From positions 4,960,001-5,024,000 of the forward strand of contig NC_057316.1 in assembly GCF_000687475.1 (NCBI RefSeq): a DNA stretch of 64,000 bases, in the 5' to 3' direction. The position numbers and the translations under genes were made by a program. Position 1 is the first letter of the stretch. Every line of letters starts with the position of its first letter. The DNA is from Ustilaginoidea virens (taxonomy: Eukaryota; Ascomycota; Sordariomycetes; Hypocreales; Clavicipitaceae). Shown piece after piece: positions 10,847 to 22,727 of the stretch. The notes under the pieces are model-generated. The model did no database searches, had not been told where the DNA came from, and saw nothing but the letters and a program-made list of their open reading frames with translations.

Positions 10847-12578
10847 ATGTCGGTGTATTCAGATCCGCCGGAACTTCGTCCTTTCCGCCTCGACAAACCG
10901 ACGCTGCTGGTATGTTGGTGGGCAACCTCGTTTTGCACGCTCATGATCCTGCTGCGTGTTAGCGGCCGCTTTGTAAGAACGGAGCGTCTCTTCGTCGAGG
11001 ACAAGATTGCGGCCTTGGCCGTGATTCCGCTTAATTTGCGCATGGTCTGCGTCCACTACGTCCTCTCTTACGGCACCAACAATGCCGATTTTGCCGCCGC
11101 CGAGCTGTCTTCGGAGCAGCTGCGCCAAAAGGCCATCGCAAGCGGCCTGGTTTTGCTCAGCCGATTTTTCTATGCCGCGACGTAGGTCTATTTTACTCTA
11201 CTTCGGCTCATCTTGTTGTCTTTTTACTTTTCGCTTAAAACATGTTGGACCCTTTGCATCATGATGAAGCTGGCTTCGTAGCATTTTTCTCTGTGCGACA
11301 ATGCGTCTCCATCGACTTTTTGCTGACTGGCTTTTTTTTTCTTTCTTTTTCCCTTTTCTTCTTTCTAGCCTGTGGACGCTCAAGTTCTGCATTCTCGAGT
11401 TTCTCAAGCGAATAACAGATCTTACCTGGGAGCGGTCGCACCATGTTGCCCTCGTCGCCATCCGCTGGGCACTGGTCTTGACCTTTGTTGGAGTCATCGT
11501 CAGCGACTTGACCGAGTGTCATCCGTTCAGTCATTACTGGCAGGTGCTGCCAGATCCCGGTGGCAGCTGTCGACAGGCCTACGTTCAGCTCATCACCATG
11601 GCTTGCTGCAACATCCTGACGGACCTCTTGCTCGTCGTCTTTCCGATTCCCCTCATCCTCAAGAGCAACATGGCGGCGTCGAGGAAGTTGCAGCTAGTTC
11701 TCTTGTTTTCCTTGAGCTTGGGCGTCGTTGCCATCACCGTCTTTCGACTGCCCAGGATTATTCATGAGCATGGCCGACAGCAGTACCGCTCCCTCCTCGC
11801 GTCCGTCGAACTGCTCTTCGCCACTGCTGCCGCCAATGCCTTGGTGCTGGGATCGTTCGTCCGGGATCGCGGAGTCAAGAAGCAAAAGTTTCGGCGCAAT
11901 TCCGGGGCCGCCGACTCGTTTGATCGAACGAGCACCAACCCCCGCAGACCAGCTTTGCACCGTCATTGGGGCAGCGACGAGGACCTGTTCAGGGATGTGG
12001 GCTTGGGCGTGGATCCCGAACTGCGAGAGCAGTTGGACAGAGCCGACGTTGAGCGCATTGGTCCCGCGCCAAGGGTGATGATGGCCCAGTATCTCGCTCC
12101 CGACGTCGACTGGCAGGGCGCGAATCGTCGCAGCCAAACAGAGCGCAGCGACGACTCCCTCTTCCCGGACGACGCGCTCCTCAAGCCCGCTCTTCACGGT
12201 CGCAGGAGAGCCATGTCGTTTCTCGACGTCGGCGGCCTGCTGGACGACTCTGTCAAGGGTAGTAGTAGTGGCAGCTGCAGGCGCGGCAGCTACACGTCGT
12301 CGGCGCCGGACCCGCCGACCTCACCTGGCACTGCGCCTCCGCCTCCGCCTCCGGCTCCGGCCTCGGCAAGCAAAAGCGGGATACATCGTGGCTCAACAGC
12401 TCTGCTGCAGGACTTGGGCGGCCTGCTCGGCCCGCTCAATGCCAGGACCTCCAAAGCAAGATCAAGCGATGTGGACACGGAGCTGCAGACGATTCCCCAA
12501 TCGCGGGAGGTGCAAGCCGTCACTTGTCACAGCAAGCCATCTCTCGAACTCATGGACCCTGCTGGCTTGCTAAAATGA
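10847..12578 (+). CDS. Fungal rhodopsin-domain seven-helix membrane protein
   Basis: Two exons, 10847-11181 and 11369-12578, give 514 residues. The intron (187 bp, GTAGGT...TTCTAG, phase 2) joins FFYAAT to LWTLKFCILEFL. Seven hydrophobic helices are visible: about residues 20-45, 55-78, 97-125, 140-165, 182-210, 220-245 and 255-280. The spacing and the blocks LWTLKFCILEFLKRIT, SDLTECHPFSHYW (a Cys-containing loop) and ITDLLLVVFPIPLI type segments match the fungal integral-membrane 'rhodopsin domain' family that also contains Pth11-like receptors. No extracellular CFEM domain is present. The C-terminal half (about 285-514) is a hydrophilic, presumably cytoplasmic tail with a proline run (PPPPPPAPASAS). 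Ligand and role are unknown; retinal binding should not be assumed from the name. The start at 10847 is the first ATG in frame. Confidence 0.88.
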
Positions 12579-13743
12579 GAGCTCGAGGGCGATTCATGGG
12601 ATGAAGTGAATATTCGCTCACTGCCCGCTATACAGCCCATATGTTCACCATGACTTGTTATTTACCATGAGCAACACGAAGCAAACGGAAATCACGTCCG
12701 CTGGGCAACATGCCCCTGCCGGGATGGCATGTTGGGGGAGTTTTTTTTTTTTTTTTTCTTTTTTTGGGGGGGATAGCGTCATGAACGACGATGAGTGGTC
12801 TTTGCATGCCATTATGATGCCTTTTTTCTTTTTCCCTTTTCTTCCCTGGTTCCATTCCGCAAGACGGAACCGCATGCTGGCGTGCTGGCTGGCTAGGGTA
12901 CGCAAACTGTGCATCGCTCAACTGTGAGAGGGGGCGCTGCGGTTTTCTGGCGTGGCATTGTGTGTGTGTGTTTTTTTTTTTCATTCTCCTTTCTTTTTTT
13001 TCCTTTCTTATGCTTTTCACGGATGGGCACATGGAGTAGGTTGGCTGTCGTGGTTTGGTCAACTAGCATATACCCTGGCGAGAGCCGCTGCTGGATTGTT
13101 TCTGTTTTGCATCTTGGGGCATTTTTGGGATGGGCCGTCATGCCGGATGCGTTGGATAGGCTTGGGGTACTCTGTACGAAATCACCCTTGTCATGATGTA
13201 GACTGCGGGATGGTTCATACATGTATATGACGCGCGTTGTGACATGTTGTGCCTGTCGAATATCTTTTCATGCGACCCCGTCTTTGTCCGTGCATGCAGC
13301 GCAGCGCAGCGCAGCGCAGCGCAGCAGGCCAGTGATGTCGTCGCCACGACGTACAAACAAACTCCCAGCTGGGTTTCAGCAGCTCGGATACACAACACGG
13401 AAGGGAGATGACGATGGCTGCATCGCCATGCCGCTCGGTTGACGGACGCTGCAAGCGCGGGAAGGAGTGGACGGTTGTGACGGGGAAAACCCCCTCTAGT
13501 GAGCGAGAAGAAAAAAGACGGACGACGAAGAAGAAGCACCGCAGAAAGGGAAACAATAGATAAAAATATATAAATAAATAAACACCCTAAAACGCCGTCT
13601 CGGGGTGGTTGCTAGCAACATTATTCCCTCGTCAACCTACCTACCTACCTACCTACATTTTTTTTTTATTTTGTTCCAATTTTATTTTTTTTTGCCTGGC
13701 ATCGACACATCTCCCAGAAGCCCGGCCCCCAAGGTCCCGTCCT
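12579..13743. other. Intergenic, convergent 3' flanks
   Basis: Lies between the ends of the rhodopsin-domain gene (plus) and RPB5 (minus). Contains poly-T and poly-A/T runs (12740-12765, 12970-13015), a short GCAGC pentamer run at 13296-13325, and CCTACCTACCTACC at about 13630-13655. No gene seen. Confidence 0.5.
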
Positions 13744-14394
13744 TCACACGCACAGCCTGTAGCTTGCATACCGGCCCGCCGTCTCGCTCACCCTGATAAT
13801 CTTGACGACCTGCCCCCTCTTCAGGCCCAGGTAGCGCGCCACCGGGTCCTTTTGCAGGATGCGCGGCAGCTGCGTCTCCTTGAGGCGGTAGCGCTTCAGC
13901 AGGGCCGTCTTCTCGTCGCGCGACAGCAGCACGTGGCGGGGCACCAGCTCGTGGTGGGTGATGTTGACGAGCAGGTCGTCCTCGAGGAAGCACTCAATCT
14001 TGGCCAGGTTCTCGACGCTGGCGAGCGACTTGCGCGCGGCGGGCGACAGGGGCACGTGGGTGACCATGATGCCCGTCTTGTAGTTGTTGGAGATGGTGTA
14101 CTTTGCGAACTGGCGGATCTGGCCGACGCCGAACTGCTTGTCGGCGAGGAACTCGACCCAGACGGGGCCGCAGTCGGGCACGGGGTCGGGGTTGGCCGCC
14201 GTGGCCGGGGGGGTGTTTTTCCTGAGCATGGCGTCGCTCGGGCGCGCCGAGAACTGGAGCTTGGAGCGGCTGGCGAGCGGGCGGGCGGGCGGGCGAGAGA
14301 GGTTTTTTGGGTCAGCCTTTTTTTCTTTTGCGCGTCTGTGCCGTAAACCGGCCTGGCCACCGGGGCCAAAGGGGGAGGGGGGACTTGGGACTTG

Positions 14395-14432
<38 letters not shown>

Positions 14433-14687
14433 ATACTTGACGGAGCCGTCGGGGTTGCAGAACTCGTCGCGGAACCGGTCCAGCGAGATGTGGACTTCGT
14501 CCTCGGCCAGCTCGTACTCCTGCGCAGAAGGGGGCGTCGTCGTCAGCATCCCCCCCCCCTCCAAAGACAAGGACAAAGACAAAGACGTGACACGTACCCG
14601 GTCGGCAATCATCTCGTGCACCGTCCTCCACGCGCGCCATAGCCGGACGACCTCCTTGGACCTGGCGTCGTTGGGCGAGTCATCCAT
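13744..14687 (-). CDS. RPB5: RNA polymerase I/II/III common subunit Rpb5 (ABC27)
   Basis: Three exons on the minus strand: 14687-14598, 14519-14437 and 14269-13744, giving 232 residues. Introns are GTACGT...GCGCAG (phase 0) and GTATGT...CGCCAG (phase 2); the second contains a (CT)n run. The N-terminal jaw module starts MDDSPNDARSKEVVRLWRAW and continues RFRDEFCNPDGS. The C-terminal assembly module carries the near-invariant blocks NITHHELVPRHVLLS, ETQLPRILQKDPVARY and GLKRGQVVKIIR, then SETAGRYASYR. Rpb5 is shared by the three nuclear RNA polymerases, where it forms part of the lower jaw at the downstream DNA. Length is normal for ascomycetes (yeast is 215). It is divergently arranged with the Bfr1-like gene across about 1.2 kb. 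Identification is secure. Confidence 0.96.
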
Positions 14688-15857
14688 GGCGAGACGGACG
14701 GACGGCTGTTGATGATGGTGGTGATGATGATGATGATGCTGGTGGTGATGCTGGTAAGGATGACGATGCTGATTCTGATGCTGGTTCTGACGCTGATGCT
14801 GATGCTGATGCTGATGCGCCGGCCGAAAATCTTTTTCCCGCTTCTTTTCTTCCGCAGTGACTCGCAGTCTCGCACCGTGGCTTGTTCATCACAGCCTCGC
14901 AGTTTGCAGCTTGATTGCAGTCTGCAGTCGGCAGCGTAGCCTCGCCCCAGGACCCGGCAGCAATTTTTTTCCTTTTTTTTCCTTTTTTTTTTTTTTTTTT
15001 TTTCCCTTTATTCTTTTTTATTTTGCTGGCTACGGGCATGCATGCAGGGCTGTCATGTGACCCCCCACCCTTGGCAAGCCGCGGTGCCTGGGCACCCAGC
15101 GCCGCCGCCCCCATTCCAGGGAACATTTGAACCTATAAAAATAAAAATAAAAAAAACACATTGAAACTCGCCTAACTAAGCCCCCGGCGCGCTAAAGCTC
15201 TGGCGCTGGGCTCGCTGGCGTTGGCAGGGCTCAAATACTGTACAGTACAGTACATATATTCTGACGGTACATGCATGGTGCCTCCTCCCTTTGGTGATTC
15301 TGGTGATTCTGCTCGGTGATTCTGCGCTGCCTTTGGAGGTACATGGCATACATTACTCGCAGTACGCAGCACCGAGGTAGACAGACGGACAGACGTACCG
15401 GTACGGCAGGAGTACAAAGGGCCAGGCAAAACGCAGCTCGACGCACCAGCTGTCAGCTGTCCAACGTTTGCTTCCAGCGACACCTATAGCTACAGGCTAC
15501 GCTCAGGCTCCAGGCCGCATCTTGGCCGCCCTAGCCACAAATCAAAAGGCGAGGATGGACCTCTTCCCCCCCCCCCCCCCCCCACAAGACGAGAGGGCAA
15601 AAGGGCCAAGGGCCACCTTCTTTTTCGAACCACCATCACCACCATCACCACCATCACCACCCATCACCACCGCCATCACCACGACGCGCGCCCGTTGTGG
15701 ACTTTGCAACACACCCCCCCCCTTGGGTCATCCTCCCGATTGACTGTTTCCAGCAATCCTCCCGTCCATTGATCGCGACCATCTCCCTCGACTCGAACGG
15801 CTTCTCATCGGCCTCTTCACTCGTCATCCTTTTGCCTCTCCTCGTCCGACCAGTACA
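14688..15857. other. Divergent promoter region between RPB5 and the Bfr1-like gene
   Basis: No gene. Contains GATGAT/GCTGAT repeats (14712-14817), a poly-T block (14965-15005), GGTGATTCT repeats near 15290-15325, poly-C (about 15566-15583) and a CACCATCAC repeat (about 15628-15680). The pyrimidine-rich stretch just before 15858 is probably the leader of the Bfr1-like gene. Confidence 0.5.
14712..14817 (+). repeat. GATGAT / GCTGATGCTGAT trinucleotide-based repeat
   Basis: A trinucleotide-periodic tract made of GAT, GGT and GCTGAT units just upstream of the RPB5 start codon on its 5' side. Possibly within the RPB5 leader. Confidence 0.8.
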
Positions 15858-17770
15858 ATGGCTGAAACCGCTCCGCCTGCCAAGGCCCCTGCCGCTGATT
15901 CCCAGGCGGCCCGACCGACTCGGCCTGACGAGAAGGCTTTCAACGAGGCTCTTGCCAAGGCCGAGAAGGACCACAAGGCGGCCATGAATCGATTGGTACG
16001 TTTGATTCTTTGACCGAGGCTGCGGTTTGGTTGTTTTTTCTTCTTCTCGTCCGCTGGGAACAAAATGTAGAGAGAAAAAAAAAAATAGGAGTAAAGCCAC
16101 AGATGAGTAGTTGCGAGCATGGAAAATGTGTTTTACGACTTTCACAAAGAAAAAAAAAAAAAAAACCGTCTCGACTAACCGTACTCTCTCCCCCCCGCCT
16201 CCCTTCTCTCTCTCTCTCTCTCTCTCCTTCTCTTGACAGAACGCCGTCAAGGCCAAGATCGACATTGCCTTGCCCAACAAGAACAAGGACCAGCCGGGCC
16301 CGACCCAGAAGCGACGCCAGGAACTCATCGCCCAGGCCAACGAGATCCGTCAGAAGCAGGCCGGTGGCAAGAACGCTCGCACCGCAAAGCTGGACCAGAT
16401 TAAGCGTCTCGACGAGCAGCTCCGCAGCCGCATCGCCGAGCAAAAGACGGCCAAGGCCAAGGTGTCCTTCAAGAGCGCCGACGACGTCGACTCCCAGATT
16501 GCCACTCTCGAGAAGCAAATCAACTCTGGCACCATGAAGCTTGTCGACGAGAGAAAGGCCCTGTCCGACATCTCCAACCTGCGCAAGGTTCGCAAGAACT
16601 TTGGCCAGTTTGACGACTCGCAGAAGCAGATCGAGGAGCTCCGCGCCAAGATCAAGGGCATCAAGGACAGCTTGGACGACCCCGAGCAAAAGGCCCTCTC
16701 CGAGCACTACAACAAGATCCAGGCCGAGCTCGACGACATCAAGGCCGAGCAGGATGCGGCCTACAAGGGCCTCTCCGCCCTGCGCGACGAACGCTCCCAG
16801 CTCCAGGCCGAGCAGCAGGAAAAGTTCACCGCCGTCCGCAAGCTCAGAGACGACTACTACACCCAGAGGAAGGCCTTCCAGGCCTACGAGCGCGAGGCCA
16901 GGGAAAAGGCCAAGGCCCGCCGGGAAGCCGAGCAGAAGCAGTACCTGCAGGACAAGAAGAAGGCCGAGGCCGAGAAGAAGCTCGCCGACGCTAGCGATCC
17001 CGCCTACCTCGAGGAGATCCGCCGCGCCGACAGCCTGCTCCGGTTCCTGGACCCCTCGCACAAGGTCGACAAGGGTCCCCTGACCGCCGACACCGGCCTC
17101 GGCGCCCAGCCTCAGCGCACTGTCGACGAGTCCGGCCTCAAGGGCACCAAGCTGGTCAGCAAGAAGGACAGGGACGACGAGTACTCCCCTGCCGTCAAGA
17201 AGGGCAAGAAGGGCAAGAAGGGCAACGCTGCGGCCGGCAATGCCGCCTCCTCCAAGTTCTTCAGCTGCCCTCCCGCCGTTGTCGAGGACTGCGCGTTTAT
17301 CAGTGTTGATCCTCCCATGGGCAGCGGCGACGTCCCCTCCGTCATTGAGAAAGTCAAGGCCAAGCTTGATCACTGGAAGACCGACCAGGCGGCTCAGACC
17401 CAGCGTGTAAGTCGCCTTTTCGCCTCCCCCCATCCTGTGCCCGCTGCGCGAAACGTGTGCAAGAAGAAAGAAGGAAAGAAGGAAAGAAAGAAGAAAAACA
17501 GCCTCTCAAGCGTTACATTACCCCCCGCCAACTGACATTTCTTTGCAGAACATTGAAAAGGCCAAGAAGGAGATTGAAAAACTCGAAAGGGAAGAAGCCA
17601 ACGGCGCCAACGACGACAAGGCCGACAAGGCCGACAAGGCCGACAAGGCCGACAAGGCCGACAAGGCCGACAAGGCCGACAAGGCAGACAAGGCCGACAA
17701 GGCCGACACGGTTGCCGACGTCACCGACGGCGTCAAGGATGCTTCCCTGGAAGACAAAAAGGACTCATAA
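15858..17770 (+). CDS. Bfr1-like (nuclear segregation protein) coiled-coil protein
   Basis: Three exons: 15858-15995, 16240-17406 and 17549-17770, totalling 508 residues; both introns are phase 0 (GTACGT...GACAG and GTAAGT...TTGCAG). The protein is Lys/Glu/Ala-rich and largely coiled coil from about residue 25 to 350. Blocks such as NAVKAKIDIA, RKNFGQFDD and a KKGKKGKKGN basic patch match the Bfr1 family; a C-terminal helix follows (KVKAKLDHWKTDQAAQTQR). In yeast, Bfr1 is an mRNP and polysome-associated protein at the ER and nuclear envelope, affecting secretion and ploidy; that role is carried over by inference. The last exon holds about ten Lys-Ala-Asp triplets encoded by a (GCCGACAAG) repeat (about 17617-17708), likely variable in copy number. 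Start ATG is preceded by CAGTACA. Confidence 0.88.
17617..17708 (+). repeat. (GCCGACAAG) 9-bp coding minisatellite in the Bfr1-like gene
   Basis: About ten tandem 9-bp copies, one with GCAGAC in place of GCCGAC, encoding a KAD tripeptide run. The unit is a multiple of three, so length changes keep the frame. Confidence 0.9.
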
Positions 17771-18965
17771 TTCCGGCGGCACCTTTTCCCACGCTTGCAA
17801 GAGCCATACATAGCACAGACTATGTCAGGTGTGCTTCTAGTCCCTGTTCACATCGTGTTACCCATGCCTTTGTGTCCGTCTCTTTTTGAAAAAAAAAAAA
17901 AGGAAAAAAAAAAGATAAAAAAAAATAAACGCAGCCTACGCCCCAAGACGAAAGCGTCGAACTTCATCTACCCTGAAAAAATTTCCATCAGACGAGAAAA
18001 CAAAACGAAAAACAAAGACGAGAAAAGAAAAAGAAAAGACGCTCAAAGAATGAATTGCTTCTATAGTCGTCACCAACATTATCATCATGCTGGGAATCGA
18101 ACCGTCATGGCGCATGGGGCGAGGCAGTGAAGTACGGGAATTCGGCTATGCTTCCATGCTCTGACGGAAAAGTGTTGGCGGAGAGATTTGTTGTCTTGCC
18201 TGTATATACTCGGCGCCTGGTCTAGGTTTTTTCCTTCTTCTATTTCCCATGTTTCGAAGCGTAGCACAGGGAAGAGGGGGCGGAGAGGAAAGGGGGAGAA
18301 TTTGATCTTGGGGGGTTGAACAAGTCTTTTGTCCCATTCCGACCTCCCGCTAAAGTTGTGACGTGACGGTTTGTGTTGGGTCGGCCTGGCTGGAGATGCA
18401 TGTACTGGCCGTGTCTTGGGCGCAATCTCCGGGCCGGCTGGGCCGTTTGACGTGAAAGCAGAAGGTGTGTAGCGACAGGCCCCGAGGAGTTTGCTGCTCG
18501 AGAGTCGAGGCCTCGGTAGGGCCGTCGTTGCGGACAAGTCTCCCCCGATTCGTTGTGTGAAAAAAATAGCCAGTTCAACAATGTCAAAAGACGTCAGGAT
18601 TGAAATCAATTCTCTTGGTGAAACTCCTATGCGCCAAGGTACTTGCAAATTACATTTCCCTCTCACTCGAAACCCAAGGTGCCCATGTCGAGATGAAGGT
18701 CGTCATGAATGGTTCTTCGTCATCAAGACAATCCCCGTCTCGCGTTATGCAAATGCTGGATTGAAGTCTGGTCGCTAAATCTCATCATGATGGCCGTCAA
18801 TTATTCGAGTTGATGGTATCGTCATGTTCGTCATGGCCTTCTAGCAATCAATATACAAGGAAATGTCGTGTTGTCAACTTTAGCGACTGTGGCCAAGCAA
18901 AAAAAAAGAGAAAGAAGAAGAAGAAAAAAAGAAAAAAAAAAAAAAAAAGAAACAGGCCGCTCAGG
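17771..18965. other. Intergenic, convergent 3' flanks
   Basis: Between the Bfr1-like gene and the minus-strand unknown gene. A/T-rich immediately downstream of 17770 with poly-A runs (17889-17930) and a purine A/G-rich tract at 18898-18955. No gene seen. A T-loop-like word at about 18092-18103 was examined and rejected as a tRNA. Confidence 0.5.
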
Positions 18966-19843
18966 CTAGGCGTATCCTCCGTAGTAGGTAGCCGGTTGCT
19001 GCGGCATCCGCGCTGTAGCAGGTCGGCGCGCTGGGGGCATGGAGGCTCGGCGATCCAGGCCCGGGTCGCGACTGGAGAAGGACGGCGTTGGAAAGGGCAC
19101 ATGGCCAAGGGCGGCGTGGCTTCGCCGACCCTCGCTTCCGCTGCCGCTCCCGCCGCCTTCTTCGGCGCTTCTTCGAGTAGCCTTGCGCTGCCCGTTCAAG
19201 GCGCTCAGGGGCGGATCCTTGACAGCGGGTTCGCTATCCCCGGGCAAGGTAAGCTCGACAAGGCTGAAGAAGTACTCGAGGACCTCGGGATAGCGTTGCA
19301 CACTGGCCTGCCAATCTTCGTCTATGCCACGCTTGAGAGTAGCCTGAGCGTCGGCAATCTGGTTGGGATGCGGAGGGGCGTTGTAATGGTAGAATGCGTG
19401 AGCGGTGATCTGATCCAGGTGAGTCGAGTGAGCATTCTTGCGTCTCTCGGTGAGAAGGCGAAAGTATTCCAAGACGTAGTCTTGAGCATGTCCTCGGACC
19501 CAGGCCCTGTTTCATCACCCGTCATGGTGGTTCTTTAGCATCCTCTGCGGACCAGAAAGCAATTGTTGAGAGGACAAACGATCATACAAAGGTGCTTTAG
19601 CTGTGTGCTAAAAAAAAGAAGAAAAAAAGGTTTTTGGGGAGGGGGGGGGGGGGGGGGGAGTACTGACCGTATGTCGTTGTAGACAGATCTCATCATGTGC
19701 TCCTCGGCCTGGCGGATGGCCATCTCCAGACCTCGCGCTTCACATTCACAAGCCAGATTGGCCGGAGCATGGCAAATTGCACAATTGGGATCCATTGAAA
19801 TGCAGCCCTTGGGGGGCTTTGGTGCTAAAGCTCTGGAGCCCAT
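18966..19843 (-). CDS. Conserved fungal protein of unknown function with N-terminal Cys cluster
   Basis: Two exons on the minus strand, 19843-19668 and 19506-18966, give 238 residues; the intron (161 bp, GTCAGT...AAACAG, phase 2) joins NDI-R to AWVRGHAQDY. I do not recognise a named domain. The N-terminus has MDPNCAICHAPANLACECEA, a CxxC...CxC cluster that could bind a metal. Next comes a helical core (VLEYFRLLTERRKNAH, then GIDEDWQASVQRYPEVLEYF), and a disordered Gly/Ser/Arg-rich tail ending YYGGYA. An internal Met at 19795 begins exactly at the MDPNC block and is, by its position, the more natural start; the ATG at 19843 adds 16 residues. The intron contains an 18-bp homopolymer C run near its 5' end. 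Splice consistency and sustained codon structure support a real gene. Confidence 0.75.
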
Positions 19844-20847
19844 ATTATTATTAGTGACAGCTCAGGGGAAGCTCAGGGGGAAGCGCAATTTGCTGTGATT
19901 CGATCGGAAAGGCTGCCTTTTCCGCCGCACAACAGCAGCAATAAGGGCCAGGACAGTCAACATGAAAGAGGGCAAGTCTCTGAGCAAGCACAAGACATGC
20001 CGTCGAGCAAAACCCCCCAGACACGCAGACACAAAAAGCACAGCACCAAGCAACGACGCTTAGAAGCAATCCCGGGGCGGTCTTTGCTCGTGTGGGTCGA
20101 GCTGCATTGGAGACGGCGAGCCTAGAGGATTGGCCAAGTCGTTGAAGAGGTGGTGGAAGGGGGAAGGCCCAGAGACAGAGATGACGTGTTGTTGATAGGG
20201 GGGAAGACGGTGAGAGAAGGGGAGGAGAAGGTAGAAGAAGAAGAAAGAAGGACAAAGTTCCAGTCCAGCAGGTATCTAGCATCGGGGGGGGGGATGCAAA
20301 ACGACAGCAGTCGTGGTGAGCTCAAGGAAGCAAGACGATGACGAAAAAGAACAAAAGTCTAAAGCATACCGGAATGAGCGCAAGGAGGGGGAGGCGAAGG
20401 AGGAGAAGGAGGAGAAGGAGGAGAAGGAGGAGGAGGCAGGGCGGTTTGCCGGAACAGTGCGACTACGGGCAGACGGTCGGAGACTGCGAGAGCCGAGTCT
20501 GACGGCAAGACCTGTGGCTAGTTGGTGAGTCGTGCACACTCTGGGGTCTCGCGGCCCACGACAGCAGCAGAGATGGGATGGGGTGGGGGAAGACGAAGCC
20601 AGACGCGTATGTAGAGACGTACGGAGATGAGATGCGTAGAAACGTAAGGTATGGAGATGGGTCGAGATACGTACGGAGTACAGAGTACGGAGCACGGAGT
20701 GTGGTGTTGAGGGTGTTGAGGTGTTGACCCTGAGTGGGTGGTTGGGTGACTTTTGTTTCGCGCGGGGCGCGGGCGCTGGTGAGGAGGAAGCAGGGTCGCG
20801 CGATGCCGGGTTCGAGAAGCGATATCAGGAGGGGGCGTGAAAGACGG

Positions 20848-20899
20848 TTGATGCCAAAGCTGCTGATGCCAAAGCTGCTGATGCCAAAGCTGCTGATGC
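20848..20899 (+). repeat. (TGATGCCAAAGC) 12-bp tandem repeat
   Basis: Four 12-bp units of TGATGCCAAAGC (the last incomplete), intergenic. Confidence 0.85.
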
Positions 20900-21794
20900 C
20901 ACCGATGCCCTCATGGCCATGGATCGTGAGGGCCAAGATTGTCGAGAGAAAAAGACAACATAGACAGCTAGCTACCTGCTGGTCGACCAGCCGTCGGCGG
21001 TGTCAGCCAGGTGGCGGCAGCCAGTGGCCGTGCGGTCTGGTCAATGGCTTCAGGGGGCCTGGCCCGGCCGCAACAAGCCCCTGAGCAGCCGCTGTCCGCT
21101 GTCGACTCCGCTAGACGTCTGGTGCTCGCTGCCAGACGTCAGGTGCTGTCAACCTGGGATGGATTGACGCCAGCGTCAGGCACGGGGCGGGGGGGCGTCG
21201 GGACCCAAGGCACAAGGCGCGAGGGCAATGGACCAGACCTCTCTGCCTGTACGGAGTACGCACGTGCATGTAGGCTGTTATGTACCAGCAGTAGCCCTGC
21301 TGCAGGCTACTGCCTGAAGCGCGCTGTGGTGCCCAGCCACGTCTTGTCTGGTCGGTTGCACCTTGACCGCGCCAATTGACCTGACCCCCCCCCCCTCCTG
21401 CACACGTGCACCCTGCACCGTGGCCCAACCTTCTGGTTATGCAATTGATGTGCGTTGACGGCTGGTACCCAAAGCTCAAGCGCCCCAGGCAGGGTCTGGT
21501 GCATTAGGTACCGAGCGCGCTGCGTTTTCGTCGTCGCCTTGTCCCTTTGGGGCCCGGCAAGCCAAGGCCGTCGTCGTCGTTGGGCGGATCCAAGTTTGAC
21601 CTGACGCGAAAGCAAAGAGTCGGCGATGATGCAGCCGCTGCCAGTGCCTATCAAGCAAGGGACCAGACGCCTCCGGCGTTGTATTTGGTGCCATGAGGCT
21701 TGTCCAAAGCGGCTTGCAGTGCAGGAGAGCCAGTTGCTGCTGGGCCCGTCCACCGCCATTGACCAGTGATTGCTTGATTGCTGATCGCTGATCG

Positions 21795-21905
21795 CGGGCA
21801 CTGACCACTGACTGACTACTAACTGACCACTGGCTGACCACTGACTGACCCCTGACTGACCACTGACTGACCACTGACTGACCGCTGACTGACCGCTAAC
21901 CGCTG
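21795..21905 (+). repeat. CTGACCACTGA-type minisatellite
   Basis: About ten degenerate units of the form CTGACCACTGACTGACC, continuing into GCTAACCGCTGACCGC, about 150 bp upstream of the Obg start codon. Confidence 0.8.
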
Positions 21906-22051
21906 ACCGCTCCACTGCTGGAACCACCGACCGCATCCGCTGGGCCGCCGAGGGGATAGACGTCGAGCTATGTCTGGTACTTTATGTCGCTTGCCCCACT
22001 CGGCCTTGCCGAACTTGATGCTTCATCAACCAGACAAATGCCGTCTTCCAT

Positions 22052-22691
22052 ATGCACCGGCAACTGCACCGGCAACTGCATCATGCCATGCCGCCCCTCC
22101 GCCCGGGCTGTCGACGACCGCTGCCGCCGCCGCTGCCGCTGCCGCTCCCGACGACTCGCTTGGCCCAACCCCCCAGGTGCCGCTACTCCTCCTCCTCCTC
22201 CCCCTCCTGGCCCTCGCGCAACGACCTCCCCGAGTCTCGCCTGAACCCCCGCCCGGACGACTACGCCGCCCCCAGCTTCGCCGACCGGGCCGAGCTCTCC
22301 CTCTTCGCCGGCCGCGGCGGCAACGGCTGCGTCTCCTTCCTCCGCGAGGCGTTCCTCCCCGACGGGCCCCCCAACGGCGGCGACGGCGGCCCCGGGGGCA
22401 GCATCTACATCCAGGCCGCCCACGGGGAGACGTCGCTGCACAAGCTGGCCCGGAAGCGCGTCATCCGCGCCGGCCGCGGCAGCCACGGCCAGGGCAGCGC
22501 CAAGGGCGGCGCGCGCGGCCAGGACGTCGTCATCACCGTGCCCGTGGGCACCGTCCTCCGCGAGCTGCATCGCCACGAGCCAGCCGCCCAGGAGGCCCTG
22601 GCCGTCAGGGCCTACCGCGCCTTGCGCAAGCAGCAGACGCCTCCCCCGGAGGAGCCGGGCAATCGCGACCCCGCCGAAGCAGCGCCGCCGC

Positions 22692-22727
<36 letters not shown>

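Larger units (their letters stand above)
19844..22051. other. Divergent intergenic region with many short repeats
   Basis: Upstream of both the unknown minus-strand gene and the mitochondrial Obg gene. Contains GAGAAGGAG repeats (about 20390-20440), two TACGGAGTA copies (20672-20680, 21250-21258), a CTGATGCCAAAG repeat (20848-20899) and CTGACCACTGA repeats (about 21795-21905). Open frames on both strands are repeat-driven. No gene supported. Confidence 0.5.

Noticed and set aside
15940..17433. 497-codon antisense frame opposite the Bfr1-like gene
   Set aside because: Leu/Val/Gly-rich mirror of a Lys/Glu-rich coiled-coil sequence; no start context, no domain, and the plus-strand model has consistent introns.
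18085..18200. Possible minus-strand tRNA: the word GGGAATCGAACC resembles a T-loop/B box
   Set aside because: The flanking bases do not form a five-base T stem, no acceptor-stem complement or plausible A box is found at the expected distance, and no anticodon arm can be drawn.
19851..20282. 143-codon minus-strand frame upstream of the unknown Cys-cluster gene
   Set aside because: Low-complexity Leu/Pro/Ser and Cys content derived from pyrimidine-rich leader DNA; no splice connection to the downstream gene was found.
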